64,000 bases of DNA from Leptospira mtsangambouensis (GCF_004770475.1 NZ_RQHK01000017.1:310001-374000); one strand, 5' to 3'. Positions 9,780 through 18,482 are shown, counted from the first letter of the stretch. Notes: generated by a model from the letters alone, not told the origin. Numbers and translations are program-made.

Positions 9780-10041
9780 CCGTCACCTTTGATCGATTTT
9801 TTTTTGATCTTGATGATCGAATGTCGGAGATGATTTCTTTCGCAGTTTTTTCGTCGTGCCAAGAATTTGTAAGTTTTAGAAATTCAACAGTTTGTCTCTC
9901 TGTTTCAAGATTATCTCTTTTTAAATGACTTTCTATGATCATGACTACTTCTTGACTGACAGAACGATGTTCCAACTCCGCCCTTCTCTTTAATGATTCG
10001 TATAGTCTGTCATCAATATCTCTAACTTGAAGATTTGCCAT
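9763..10041 (-). CDS. Ribbon-helix-helix antitoxin (FitA/VapB-like)
   Basis: 92 residues. The N-terminal MANLQVRDIDDRLYESLKR followed by EHRSVSQEVVMII is the FitA-type ribbon-helix-helix DNA-binding unit; the C-terminal half, with WHDEKTAKEI and a basic RSSRSKKNRSK run, should wrap the toxin. It precedes and overlaps the PIN toxin gene. Such antitoxins neutralise the nuclease and repress the operon; an AT-rich 240-base region upstream would hold the promoter. Confidence 0.85.
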   Translation of the reverse strand: MANLQVRDIDDRLYESLKRRAELEHRSVSQEVVMIIESHLKRDNLETERQTVEFLKLTNSWHDEKTAKEIISDIRSSRSKKNRSKVTDELFD

Positions 10042-10152
10042 ATTTACTAACCAATCGTAATCCTATTCAAATTCATGAATTTGCAAGCATTTTTCATACA
10101 TTCTTTGATCTGATTTTTAAGGTATTGTAAACTAAGACAGCTCTTGCTTTAC

Positions 10153-10206
10153 ATTCTTCATCTTTTTTAGCTAATATAGTTAAAAAAGATGAAGAATATT
10201 TTTTTA
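10153..10206 (+). terminator. Strong AT-rich hairpin with T-run on the + strand
   Basis: Arms ATTCTTCATCTTTTTTA and TAAAAAAGATGAAGAAT make a perfect 17-bp stem with an 11-base loop, followed by ATTTTTTT. On the + strand this has the shape of a rho-independent terminator, yet both flanking genes are on the - strand and no + strand gene precedes it. On the - strand no T-run follows. Confidence 0.55.
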
Positions 10207-10281
10207 ATTCATGTATAGAAAAAAACTTAATACGACAGCCTACCCAAGACCATCGTATCTAAAATATATCTAATTTCTTTC

Positions 10282-11322
10282 CTATGGCCTTGGACAAACC
10301 AGAAGAAAATCTTCAAACACTTGCGAAATCAAAAGTTTGTTTTTGAAAACAAGTCCCGTACTTCCGGCTGAAATTTCTGCACCTTCATTGGCATACACTT
10401 CAGTGACTTCTTTGTTCTCTGGATTGATTTTGAAAACACGAGTAGGTGCTAAATTCGTTCGATTCATCACATGACGAATGAATTTATAAGTGGAATCGTG
10501 GGCTGCAAGCCATAACATTCCATTTTCATCTTCTAAAATATTATCAGGGCCCGCGCCTATGGCGATGGATTCCAAATACTTTAAATTGATCTTTCCACCA
10601 CTTCGTTCCACTTGATACACACGAATGGCTTTTTCAGAAAATACAGATCTGTATAAGAGTTCTTCATTTCCTTTTTTACGAATATAAATTCCATTGCCAA
10701 GCATAACAGGGACGTTTAAGGCCTGGAAAGTTTTACCATCATAATAAGATACATCTGCTCTTCCACTACGAACGATCATGTCCCAATACTTACGAAAGGC
10801 ATTACTAGTTCCATTGTCATTGGAAACAAAAATCTCTCCTGCTTCGTTCATAAAAATATCGTTAGGACTTGTGAGAGTGGGATCACTCAAAGTTTTTGTA
10901 TAAGTCCATTTGCCAGACTTCGAACGTTCAAAAATTTCAAGGGTATGCGGATTTTCATCCACTAAGGTATGGGAAATCACAGCTAAGGTATCAACACCTT
11001 TTACTTTCGCATAACTAATCCCATGTGGTCGAAAATTTTCAGGATAATTGGTTTCAATTTTTTTTGCTTCTAATTTTCCATTCGGGTTAGCGAAAGAAAC
11101 TTCAAACAAAGCTCCGATATCTTTTAGTCCATTGCGGCGTTCATGGGAAGAAACAATGACTGTAGATGTATCACGGATGAGATCCAAATCTTCCGGGCCA
11201 GGAGTTCCTGGAATTCGTTCGCAGCCAGCAATGGGTTTTTCTTGGATGGGACTACTGCAGTTCGCAAACAAGAAAACAAGGGTCAAAATGGTGAAGAGAT
11301 TCCTTAGGGTTTTTACGCGCAT
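10282..11322 (-). CDS. Paraoxonase/arylesterase-like six-bladed propeller lipoprotein
   Basis: 346 residues with lipoprotein signal ending FANC (Cys22). The mature protein resembles serum paraoxonase/arylesterase: PGPEDLDL near residue 42 matches the E/D pair that binds calcium, SPNDIF near 155 the central Asn, and IGAGPDNILED near 258 the D-N pair; HGISYA holds a His where the family has one. Paraoxonases hydrolyse lactones and aryl esters; natural substrate here unknown. It is a single gene divergent from the phasin-like gene. Confidence 0.82.
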   Translation of the reverse strand: MRVKTLRNLFTILTLVFLFANCSSPIQEKPIAGCERIPGTPGPEDLDLIRDTSTVIVSSHERRNGLKDIGALFEVSFANPNGKLEAKKIETNYPENFRPHGISYAKVKGVDTLAVISHTLVDENPHTLEIFERSKSGKWTYTKTLSDPTLTSPNDIFMNEAGEIFVSNDNGTSNAFRKYWDMIVRSGRADVSYYDGKTFQALNVPVMLGNGIYIRKKGNEELLYRSVFSEKAIRVYQVERSGGKINLKYLESIAIGAGPDNILEDENGMLWLAAHDSTYKFIRHVMNRTNLAPTRVFKINPENKEVTEVYANEGAEISAGSTGLVFKNKLLISQVFEDFLLVCPRP

Positions 11323-11420
11323 CCGACCATTTTAGCCCAGGAATTCAGAATCCTCCAGAAAATTCTTTCTGGACATTATTGTGCACTGCAAAATAATGGA
11401 GAGAGAAGGAGTAACATCCG

Positions 11421-11711
11421 ATGAGCAATGTGGAAAACAAGCTGCAAGATATCGTAAATGCTGGGATTGGCGCCGTAAAAACTTCCAAAGAAGTCTGGGA
11501 GAAACTGGTCGTTGACCTAAACGAGAAAAAGAGCAAATTTGAAACAAACTTTCAAAAGTTGAAAGAACAAGGCGAAAGTGATACGAGTGACAATGCCCTA
11601 AAAGTAAAAATGGGTGTGGCTTGGGGAATCGTTCGTTTTGATGAAATCAAAGACAACGTAGTAAAATATTTAGATAAAGTGAAAGAAGGAAACCAAAACA
11701 AACCTTCTTAA
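11421..11711 (+). CDS. Phasin-like coiled-coil protein
   Basis: 96 residues, start fixed by AAGGAG 8 bases upstream. The sequence is almost all amphipathic helix (NKLQDIVNAGIGAVKTSKE, WEKLVVDLNEKKSKFE), the pattern of small phasin-like proteins that coat polyhydroxyalkanoate granules or act as helical scaffolds. No signal peptide. A terminator follows 40 bases after the stop, so this is a one-gene unit. Function beyond the fold is inference. Confidence 0.65.
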   Translation: MSNVENKLQDIVNAGIGAVKTSKEVWEKLVVDLNEKKSKFETNFQKLKEQGESDTSDNALKVKMGVAWGIVRFDEIKDNVVKYLDKVKEGNQNKPS

Positions 11712-11752
11712 GATTTAGTTTTTTTTTGTATCTCACCATCCTGAATTTTCTT

Positions 11753-11787
11753 CCGGCAGGTTTGTTCGCAGGCCTGCTGGGTTTTTT
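11753..11787 (+). terminator. Rho-independent terminator after phasin-like gene
   Basis: CCGGCAGG and CCTGCTGG pair over 8 bp (one G-T) around a 12-base loop and are followed by GTTTTTT. Confidence 0.75.
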
Positions 11788-11806
11788 AAATCAGAACTTT
11801 TGAACT

Positions 11807-11878
11807 TCGGAGTGACCGGATTTGAACCGGCGACCCCTTGCCCCCCAGACAAGTGCGCTACCGCTGCGCTACACCCCG
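11807..11878 (-). tRNA. tRNA-Pro (anticodon GGG)
   Basis: 72 bases fold as a full cloverleaf: acceptor CGGGGTG/CACTCCG with one G-T pair, D arm GCGC/GCGC, anticodon arm CTTGT-CTGGGGG-GCAAG giving anticodon GGG (codons CCC/CCU), T arm GCCGG-TTCAAAT-CCGGT, discriminator A. The 3' CCA is not encoded. Confidence 0.95.
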
Positions 11879-11941
11879 TGTTCTGGAATCCAAAAACCCT
11901 ACGATCGACGCTTGGTCAAGTCTTACTGATAATTTAGAAAA

Positions 11942-12430
11942 TCAAAGACCTAGATTGTCTGGAGAAATCGCCCAAATAATTTGACCGTGTGCAAATCTCT
12001 CCCGAGCCACATTGATTGCTATGGTAGAACCAGGTTGGAAAATTAAATTTTCAGCTGCACTGGAATTTCCTAAAAGTTTTGCAGCAAAATACGTGATGTC
12101 TGGATTATGACCGACTAACAGAACTGTGTCGGAATTTGTAAAATTGACTAAACAAGAGATAATATCGCTACAACCTTTACCAGCTAATAGGTCATCGGAA
12201 GCTACCATTTCACAACCATACTTTAATTCTTCAGAAAGAATCTCAGCAGTGTGTTTGGTTCTTGTATAAGGACTATAATACACTTGTTTGACTGCTAAGG
12301 ATGAGTTTTTGATAAACCTTCCGATTTTATGAATATCACTGACACCTTTGTCTGTTAGATCCCGCTGTGAATCGGAAATGGCTGGAGTTGCGTTTTCAGC
12401 CTCACCGTGACGAACCAAAATGATCTTCAT
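11942..12430 (-). CDS. SixA-like histidine phosphatase
   Basis: 162 residues from ATG 12430 (AGGAAG 6 bases upstream; a longer frame to 12478 would add a non-homologous tail). The RHG signature is at residues 7-9 (ILVRHGEAE), the second half has SPYTRTKHTAEIL and the C-terminal His in LLVGHNPDI. Small size and RHGEAE...VGHNP fit SixA-type phosphohistidine phosphatases, which remove phosphate from histidine residues of phosphorelay proteins. Target not predictable. Its 5' end is 100 bases from the divergent rppH start. Confidence 0.85.
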   Translation of the reverse strand: MKIILVRHGEAENATPAISDSQRDLTDKGVSDIHKIGRFIKNSSLAVKQVYYSPYTRTKHTAEILSEELKYGCEMVASDDLLAGKGCSDIISCLVNFTNSDTVLLVGHNPDITYFAAKLLGNSSAAENLIFQPGSTIAINVARERFAHGQIIWAISPDNLGL

Positions 12431-12529
12431 AGTACTTCCTAAGTCCAAGATTGGAACCACGGACTGGCGGAGAAACAAAAAATTAAGGAATTTCTTGCGA
12501 AAATGGCTGATAGAGCCATTCTAAGAAAT

Positions 12530-13021
12530 ATGACAGACAAACCCTACCGCAAAAATGTAGGCATGGTGGTTTTTAATTCTTTAGGCAAAGTAATTGTAGG
12601 GGAACGCGTACAATTCCCTGGTTCTTGGCAGTTTCCTCAAGGTGGAATCGATGAAGATGAGGATTATTTAGACGCCGCTAAACGAGAATTATATGAAGAA
12701 TTGGGAGTCAAAAAAGCAATCTATGTAACGGAATATCCTGATTGGATACCTTACGACTTTCCAAATTCTTTGGGTCTCAATTCTCATTTACAAAAATTTC
12801 GTGGGCAATTACAAAGATGGATTCTATTTTATTGGGATGGAACTATTGATGAATGTGATTTGGTCCACCATGAACAAGAATTTTTAACAGTCCAATTTAT
12901 GGAAATTGAAGATACAATCCAATCGGTTGTCGAGTTCAAACGAGCCGTCTATGAGAAGTTTGTTCCTCTTTTTAAATCTGCCATTCAAAATTACATTGCA
13001 GAGAATTCAAAATCCAAGTAA
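12530..13021 (+). CDS. rppH: RNA pyrophosphohydrolase, Nudix family
   Basis: 163 residues from ATG 12530, matching the family start MTDKPYRKNVG; ATG 12503 in frame would add nine residues. The Nudix box runs from Gly38 to Val60 with Glu44, Glu53, Glu56 and Glu57 all present (QGGIDEDEDYLDAAKRELYE). RppH removes pyrophosphate from 5' triphosphate ends of mRNA and so starts decay; the FPGSWQFPQGGID segment is typical of RppH and plant Ap4A hydrolases. It leads a plus-strand run with acylphosphatase, aldo-keto reductase and a lipoprotein. Confidence 0.85.
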   Translation: MTDKPYRKNVGMVVFNSLGKVIVGERVQFPGSWQFPQGGIDEDEDYLDAAKRELYEELGVKKAIYVTEYPDWIPYDFPNSLGLNSHLQKFRGQLQRWILFYWDGTIDECDLVHHEQEFLTVQFMEIEDTIQSVVEFKRAVYEKFVPLFKSAIQNYIAENSKSK

Positions 13022-13042
13022 GTTCTAGAAAGGAGACTATCT

Positions 13043-13330
13043 TTGGGAAAATCAGAAGAAGCAAGAGCGCGAATTTTAATACGGGGAACTGTACAAGGGG
13101 TAGGATTTCGTTACTATGTCCTCCAAAAAGCCCAAGAAATGAGACTCAAAGGTTATACTCAAAACTTACCCAATGGGGAAGTGGAAGCTGTTGTAGAAGG
13201 TGATAAACTTTTTATTGAAGATTTGTACAGAGCCATGCAACGAGGACCTACAAAAGCAAAAGTAAAGGATCATGTCATCGAGTGGAGTGATCCAAAAAAT
13301 CAATTCAGAACTTTTTTAATCAAAAAATAA
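13043..13330 (+). CDS. Acylphosphatase
   Basis: 95 residues starting at TTG 13043, fixed by AAGGAG 8 bases upstream. The catalytic loop [12 protein letters not shown] supplies the phosphate-binding Arg, and [12 protein letters not shown] the catalytic Asn; both are intact. The enzyme hydrolyses acyl phosphates such as acetyl- or 1,3-bisphosphoglycerate. It lies 21 bases after rppH and one base before the aldo-keto reductase, so an operon is likely. Confidence 0.92.
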   Translation: MGKSEEARARILIRGTVQGVGFRYYVLQKAQEMRLKGYTQNLPNGEVEAVVEGDKLFIEDLYRAMQRGPTKAKVKDHVIEWSDPKNQFRTFLIKK

Positions 13331-13331
13331 C

Positions 13332-14348
13332 ATGAAAAAACGAAGACTTGGCAAAACAGGAATGGTGGTATCCGAAATTTGTATGGGTACCATGACATTT
13401 GGATCCTCATGTAACGAAGATGAGGCATTTCGAATTCTGGATCGTGCTTACGATGCCGGAATCGATTTTTATGATACAGCAGAAATTTATCCTGTTCCTC
13501 CACAAAAATCTTGGGTGCATCGAACTGAAGAAATTTTTGGAAAGTGGCTCAAAACAAAACCTCGAGATGGAGTCATCATAGCAACAAAAGTGGCAGGGCC
13601 TGGTCACGGTTGGTTTAGTCCTCCACTCCGGGAGGGAAAAACAGCACTGGACAAATACCATATTCGTCGAGCGATTGAAGGCTCCTTACAAAGATTAGGT
13701 GTTGAGACTATCGATTTATACCAAACACATTGGCCAGACCATGATGTATCCTATGACGAAACAATGGAAGTTTTGACTGAACTAAAAGAAGAAGGAAAAA
13801 TTCGTTATGCTGGTTGTTCCAACGAAACTTCTTTTGGGCTGATGAAAAGTCTTTGGACTTCCGACAAATACAATCTCATTCGTTATGATTCCATTCAAAA
13901 TAACTTTTCCATTTTAAACCGTCGTTTTGAAGATGAGTTAGCACAAGTTTGCCGAAAAGAAGGAGTATCTTTATTACCTTACTCTCCGCTTGCTGGGGGA
14001 GTCCTTACTGGAAAATATAACGGATCTGTTCCTCCGGAAGGGGCTCGGTTTGTTCGTTATATGGCTGAGGGAGAGAGACAAAGAAGAATGTCGAATCGTT
14101 TCTTAAATGAAAACACTTTGGCATCCACTGCGGAACTGTTAAAAATAGCTGAAAAATACGGGATGAGTGCCACTGTCCTTTCTGTTGCTTGGAGTAAACA
14201 ACATGACTATGTTGCCTCTACGATCATTGGAGCCAATACGGTAGCCCAACTGGATGAGTCTTTAAAAGCAACCGATGTCATTTTGTCTGATGAAATTCTA
14301 TCGGAAATCAATCTTGTTTCAAAGAAGATCCAATACCCGATGGGTTAA
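13332..14348 (+). CDS. Aldo/keto reductase (Tas-like)
   Basis: 338 residues, starting one base after the acylphosphatase stop. It has the AKR TIM-barrel signatures: [32 protein letters not shown] with catalytic Asp and Tyr, ATKVAG with the Lys, and YQTHWPDHD with the His. AEIYPVPP is a mark of the E. coli Tas group. It should reduce aldehydes or ketones with NADPH; the physiological substrate is unknown. Confidence 0.9.
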   Translation: MKKRRLGKTGMVVSEICMGTMTFGSSCNEDEAFRILDRAYDAGIDFYDTAEIYPVPPQKSWVHRTEEIFGKWLKTKPRDGVIIATKVAGPGHGWFSPPLREGKTALDKYHIRRAIEGSLQRLGVETIDLYQTHWPDHDVSYDETMEVLTELKEEGKIRYAGCSNETSFGLMKSLWTSDKYNLIRYDSIQNNFSILNRRFEDELAQVCRKEGVSLLPYSPLAGGVLTGKYNGSVPPEGARFVRYMAEGERQRRMSNRFLNENTLASTAELLKIAEKYGMSATVLSVAWSKQHDYVASTIIGANTVAQLDESLKATDVILSDEILSEINLVSKKIQYPMG

Positions 14349-14362
14349 GGTAAATAAAAACA

Positions 14363-15049
14363 ATGAACTCTAATTCATACGATGATCATTTAGAAAGAGA
14401 TAAAAACGAAGTGAATTCTACTGAGAAAAAAATCTCAAAGTTTGAAAAGATCACTTCGGGAGTCTTTCGAAAGTTTTTAATTTTGTTTTTGATTACCTAT
14501 CTATTCCCCGAATGTTCTAGTTTTGGACCAAAAAATGCACAGAGTAGTCTTATCATCCTTCACATGACAATTGTTAAAGATGAAATGATTTTGGATGAAT
14601 TGATTGATCCAAGGTTTCAAAAGGTTACGCTTAAAAAAGGGGATAAAACTTTTGAATACAATGAAAGCTCAGAGCACTATTACTATTTTCAAAATTTAAA
14701 GGAAGGGCAGTATGAAATTCATGATGCAGTCCATCTTTTGAATCGTGGTGCCTCTGACTTTGCATTTGGAAGCACAAAACAACCCACGAAAATTGACATT
14801 GATTTTGTCCGAGCGGATATCGAAAAATCAAGAGTGGACTTGCAACCAGGAACGGTTGTGTTTATGGGAAGTTTTCATGTCACAGTTGATTTTAAATTCC
14901 AAGAAGAACCAAAAATCACGATTCGTTATAGTAAATCGAACGAAGAAGAACTCGCAGCGATGGACCATTTGTATAAAAATTTTCCAAGAACTGGTTGGGG
15001 ACAAAAAGCAAAAAACAGAGTGAAACTTCTTTCTTCCTTTGCCCAATAA
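14363..15049 (+). CDS. Putative lipoprotein, unknown function
   Basis: 228 residues. A hydrophilic stretch of ~34 residues precedes a hydrophobic segment FRKFLILFLITYLF and a Cys at PECSS, so the real start may be further in (an in-frame GTG near 14411 exists) with a lipoprotein signal. The mature part looks beta-rich (FEYNESSEHYYYFQNLKEG, VVFMGSFHVTVDFKF), reminiscent of small envelope proteins with a beta-sandwich. Last gene of the rppH run, 14 bases after the aldo-keto reductase. Confidence 0.5.
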   Translation: MNSNSYDDHLERDKNEVNSTEKKISKFEKITSGVFRKFLILFLITYLFPECSSFGPKNAQSSLIILHMTIVKDEMILDELIDPRFQKVTLKKGDKTFEYNESSEHYYYFQNLKEGQYEIHDAVHLLNRGASDFAFGSTKQPTKIDIDFVRADIEKSRVDLQPGTVVFMGSFHVTVDFKFQEEPKITIRYSKSNEEELAAMDHLYKNFPRTGWGQKAKNRVKLLSSFAQ

Positions 15050-15088
15050 TTATCTATAACAAAACGCTTTCATTCATAGTAAGGGAAA

Positions 15089-15802
15089 CTATACTAAAGT
15101 TACCAAATCAGGATTTTGCAAGTGAGGGGTATTATTCCAACTCACGGGCTCCCAATGGCCATTTTCTCTTCGAAAAACACTGAGAGAAGAATTGGTAATG
15201 GATTTCATAAATACTGGAAATTCAACTGGTTGCATCTTACATGATAATCCCATCATAATTGCTATGGGAGTACTCGATGAAACAACTAATGTACTTTTTA
15301 CGTTGTTCGGAATCTCTTTTGGACCAAAGGAAACCTTTTCAACATATTCTTTGAATGTATAAGGTTCCACAGGATCCCAAACTCCATGAACCCAATCGTT
15401 TAAAACAATTTGAATGAGTTCTTGGAAATAATCCCTAGTTTCCTCTTTGCCCTCTTCCCAAGCTTTTTTATAAGATTCGTATAATTTGGCAAATTTATCA
15501 TTCGCATGACGAATCTTAGCTGCCAAACCAAGCCACATTTTGGAATCAAATTCATCCCAGGCTGAATTTTCCACTGGTTCAGGGATACAAAATAAATCGT
15601 TTGAAAAACTTTCAATAATGCCTTGGGCAGTTTGTTTTTGTCGATTGAGTGTGCCTGTATAAACAGAATCAAATTCGATCCTTTGGCTTTTAAAGTATTC
15701 ACCTAATAATTTTGCTTGTTTCCAACCATGGTCTGTTAGTTGGTCATAATTTTTCCCAAGACGATCTGCCTGTCCATGACGGACTAAATACAATAAAGAC
15801 AT
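15089..15802 (-). CDS. Histidine phosphatase family protein (phosphoglycerate mutase-like)
   Basis: 237 residues. RHG occurs at residues 8-10 (LYLVRHGQADRLG), the YTGTLNRQKQTAQGI segment follows and a late VVSSSTPIAIMMG replaces the usual VxHG, so the second catalytic His typical of the family (normally V-S-H-G) is not evident there. Start ATG directly abuts the previous stop (TAAATG). It is the last gene of the acyl-CoA dehydrogenase/phosphotransferase operon; similar phosphatases are often found in that gene neighbourhood in other bacteria. Role there unknown. Confidence 0.82.
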   Translation of the reverse strand: MSLLYLVRHGQADRLGKNYDQLTDHGWKQAKLLGEYFKSQRIEFDSVYTGTLNRQKQTAQGIIESFSNDLFCIPEPVENSAWDEFDSKMWLGLAAKIRHANDKFAKLYESYKKAWEEGKEETRDYFQELIQIVLNDWVHGVWDPVEPYTFKEYVEKVSFGPKEIPNNVKSTLVVSSSTPIAIMMGLSCKMQPVEFPVFMKSITNSSLSVFRRENGHWEPVSWNNTPHLQNPDLVTLV

Positions 15803-16234
15803 TTATGTTTGGAACCTCGGATTAGAGATGGCCAAATTTTCTTTGAGTTGATTTTTTGCAAAATTCCAAATTTTACCACCCGGTTTTAAATCGGAGTTTG
15901 TTTTATCTTTTGCTAAGTTTCGAATTGTATTTGCAAATTCTTTGTTCCAAGTAAGAAGCAGATTGTATTTTTCTTTTCGAGTTAAATTTGCAAATTCTTC
16001 GGATTTAAACTTAGTTTCTAAGTCAGAAATTTTTAAATTTAAATTTTGGATTCGATGAAAGTCGGCTTCAAACTCGGAAGATTCTGTTTCTCTTGCAATC
16101 ACACCCAACATATTCCAAGAAACCAATGTTTTATAAGATAACAAATCATCACCTTCCAATTTTGGAAGAAGTTCCTTCATTAAAAAATCCTGAATGGAGG
16201 AAATGAGTTCCTTTGTTTCTGGTCTATATTGCAT
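15803..16234 (-). CDS. DUF6285-like partner protein of the phosphotransferase
   Basis: 143 residues from ATG 16234, which overlaps the end of the phosphotransferase gene by 11 bases; a longer frame to 16375 was rejected because it lies wholly inside that gene. The N-terminus RPETKELISSIQDFLMKELLPKLEGDD and LVSWNMLGVIARE fit the DUF6285 family as I remember it. In Pseudomonas putida the small LvaB protein, encoded beside the LvaA kinase, is required for LvaA activity, and this gene occupies the same place. Identity with LvaB is inference. Confidence 0.65.
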   Translation of the reverse strand: MQYRPETKELISSIQDFLMKELLPKLEGDDLLSYKTLVSWNMLGVIARETESSEFEADFHRIQNLNLKISDLETKFKSEEFANLTRKEKYNLLLTWNKEFANTIRNLAKDKTNSDLKPGGKIWNFAKNQLKENLAISNPRFQT

Positions 16235-17255
16235 TACTGATTTCCTCGATGAGTCGCATAGCTTCCCATTCCATTTCTGCGGTTCGCCTACCAATGGCCG
16301 CCAGTTCAATCCCTTTGTCTTTGCCCGATATATGTCTTTCTGTTTGTTGTGCACTCCCGATGGCCCAACGAACATTTCCCATAATTTCCCAAAAAGTTAC
16401 CTTAAAGGGATCCACTGGGATTCCCGAAGTGTTTTGGTAAGCCTGGTAAAAATCTTTGCGATCCCCAAATCCACCCACTTCTTTATTCAGCCTTCCAAAT
16501 CTCCAGTCGCGCATACACAACCAAGCAATGTCTTCGTGGCGATCCCCAAAGTGGGCGAATTCATAATCTAAAATTCCTTGGAGTCCTTCAGAGTTCATCA
16601 TAAAGTTTCCCGTACGAAAATCTCCATGGACAAGAACAATATCATCAATCGAAGGAGCATTTGATTCTAACCAAAACAAACAAAGTTCTATGGCTGGATG
16701 AGATTCAGGAAGTTCGTCTAACGATTGTCGTAGATCCGAAATAGCAATAGAAACATAATTTTCTTTTGTGACAAATTTTAGTTTTTGTTTGAGTTCTTCA
16801 TCAGAAACCGCACTTGGTTTTACTGTATGGAGTTTGGCTAAGTTTGCTGCCAGATCCGATACCATCTGAGATTTACGATAGGAATCTAGTTCCTTATCTT
16901 TTGTGATGTAACGTCCGGTGGCTTTGCCTCCAATTTTTTCCATTAGAAAAAAAGGAGAACCTATCACATCGGAAGTTTCTTCCAAAAAAACTGGAGTCGG
17001 AGTTTTGACACCTGCTTTATAAACAAGTTCTGCCACTTTGAACTCATCTCTTTTCGACAAAGAAGAAAGTAAACTCGCTCCTTTGTCTGTACGTAAAACT
17101 AACGACTGTTTTCCGGATTTGGAAATCAAGTCCAATGCATAATTGTCTTGGCAAGCTCCTCCACTTAAATGTTGCATTTGGGAGACTTTAACATTGTCTT
17201 TCCAAACGGAAGATAAGTGGAGTTCTACTTTTTCCCGTAATTCCTTAATTTCCAT
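16224..17255 (-). CDS. APH-fold phosphotransferase, ACAD10/11- and LvaA-like kinase
   Basis: 343 residues. The kinase motifs are intact: the Brenner loop LVHGDFRTGNFM with catalytic Asp and Asn, and ILDYEFAHFGDRHEDIAW with the Mg-binding Asp. This is the ACAD10/ACAD11-type branch rather than an aminoglycoside resistance enzyme; relatives phosphorylate the 4-hydroxyl of 4-hydroxyacyl-CoA. ATG 17255 and ATG 17273 are both possible; GAGGAG lies too near 17255 and nothing good precedes 17273, so the start is unsure. The gene meets or overlaps its acyl-CoA dehydrogenase partner upstream and the DUF6285-like gene downstream. Confidence 0.88.
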   Translation of the reverse strand: MEIKELREKVELHLSSVWKDNVKVSQMQHLSGGACQDNYALDLISKSGKQSLVLRTDKGASLLSSLSKRDEFKVAELVYKAGVKTPTPVFLEETSDVIGSPFFLMEKIGGKATGRYITKDKELDSYRKSQMVSDLAANLAKLHTVKPSAVSDEELKQKLKFVTKENYVSIAISDLRQSLDELPESHPAIELCLFWLESNAPSIDDIVLVHGDFRTGNFMMNSEGLQGILDYEFAHFGDRHEDIAWLCMRDWRFGRLNKEVGGFGDRKDFYQAYQNTSGIPVDPFKVTFWEIMGNVRWAIGSAQQTERHISGKDKGIELAAIGRRTAEMEWEAMRLIEEISNAI

Positions 17256-17260
17256 ACTCC

Positions 17261-18436
17261 TCAGAAGTCCCATTTTTCTGAAATGTAGTTTCGGCCAATG
17301 ACCATCTTATGAACTTCGGATGGTCCATCGGCAATCCTTGCGGCTCTGGCATCCCTATAAAACAATTCCAAAGGTAGGTCTCTCGAATATCCCTTGCCTC
17401 CACAGATTTGGATTCCCATATCGATGGTATTACACAAAGACTCACTCACTTTCCATTTTGCCATAGAAGTTTCTTGGCGGGCGTCTTTCCCTTTTTGTAA
17501 CAACCAAGCCGCTTTCAAAGTCAAAAGAAAGGCCATTTCAATTTCTGTTGCTCGTTCGGCAAACATCCATTGAATTCCTTGGTGGTCTGCAATTCGGGAA
17601 TTAAATACTTCTCGTTCTTTCGCATAACTACGAGCAATTGCTAAGGAACGTCTTGCCATTCCTGTCCATCGCATACAATGCGTTAAGCGAGCAGGACCTA
17701 ATCTTTCTTGAGAAAGTCGAAAACCTTCTCCTACTCTGCCAAGAATCATATCTTCTGGAACTTCTACGTTTTCAAAATTGAGTTCGCAGTGCCCACCTGG
17801 TCCATGGGAACCCATAAGTTCAATTTCTCGAACCATTGTGTATCCTTTTGCATCTGTTGGTACAAGGAACATGGTCGTTTTTCGGAAACTCCCATTTACC
17901 TTTGCCATCACAATTAGATATTTTGCCCCATTGGCACCTGTACAATACCACTTACGACCGTTGATAATATATTTATCCCCTTGTTTTTCAGCATTGGTCT
18001 GTAAGGTGGTTGGATCCGAACCTGCTCCTGGTCCAGGTTCTGTCATTGCAAAACCGGTTCGCAATTCTCCTTTGATGAGTGGGTGTAGGATTAACTCTTT
18101 TTGTTTTTCAGAGGCAGCAATCGAAAGTAAATGCATATTCCCTTCATCAGGTGCATCACAATTAAATATGTAAGGAGCAATAGGTGAACGACCCAGTTCA
18201 CTAAAAATAATACATGTTCCAATCAAATCTAAACCCAACCCACCTTCTGATTTAGGTAGGTGCGGAGTCCAAAAACCAGCCGCCTTTACTTTAGCACGCG
18301 CTTGTTGGTTGATATCTTCTGGCATTCGACCTTTTTCAAAATCATAATGTTTTTCCAGAGGGATGATTTCATTTGTAATGAAGTCGCGAATATTTTTACG
18401 AAGTGTTTCCACTTCTTGGGGAATTTCAAAGTCCAT
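17261..18436 (-). CDS. Acyl-CoA dehydrogenase, ACAD10/11- and LvaC-like
   Basis: 391 residues. The FAD-binding segments are present: [34 protein letters not shown], and the C-terminal [20 protein letters not shown]. At the place of the catalytic Glu of classical enzymes it reads [10 protein letters not shown], with Asp, as in the ACAD10/11 group. With the kinase gene immediately downstream it looks like a two-gene version of the ACAD10/11 fusion, which converts phosphorylated 4-hydroxyacyl-CoA towards ordinary beta-oxidation intermediates. A hairpin overlaps its ribosome-binding site (see separate entry). Confidence 0.9.
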   Translation of the reverse strand: MDFEIPQEVETLRKNIRDFITNEIIPLEKHYDFEKGRMPEDINQQARAKVKAAGFWTPHLPKSEGGLGLDLIGTCIIFSELGRSPIAPYIFNCDAPDEGNMHLLSIAASEKQKELILHPLIKGELRTGFAMTEPGPGAGSDPTTLQTNAEKQGDKYIINGRKWYCTGANGAKYLIVMAKVNGSFRKTTMFLVPTDAKGYTMVREIELMGSHGPGGHCELNFENVEVPEDMILGRVGEGFRLSQERLGPARLTHCMRWTGMARRSLAIARSYAKEREVFNSRIADHQGIQWMFAERATEIEMAFLLTLKAAWLLQKGKDARQETSMAKWKVSESLCNTIDMGIQICGGKGYSRDLPLELFYRDARAARIADGPSEVHKMVIGRNYISEKWDF

Positions 18437-18461
18437 TGATTCCCAGAATTACAAGAATCAA
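18436..18461 (-). promoter_or_regulatory. Hairpin at the ACAD start codon
   Basis: On the - strand TTGATTC, a 12-base loop and GAATCAA form a 7-bp perfect stem whose last base is the A of the ATG. The likely Shine-Dalgarno GGGA lies partly in the loop and partly in the 3' arm, so the structure could limit ribosome access. Confidence 0.4.
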
Positions 18462-18482
18462 TGAGTAACGTAAAATCTTTTT

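Noticed and set aside
16224..17255. Aminoglycoside resistance kinase
   Set aside because: APH fold is shared, but operon partners and motifs place it with the ACAD10/11-LvaA kinases.
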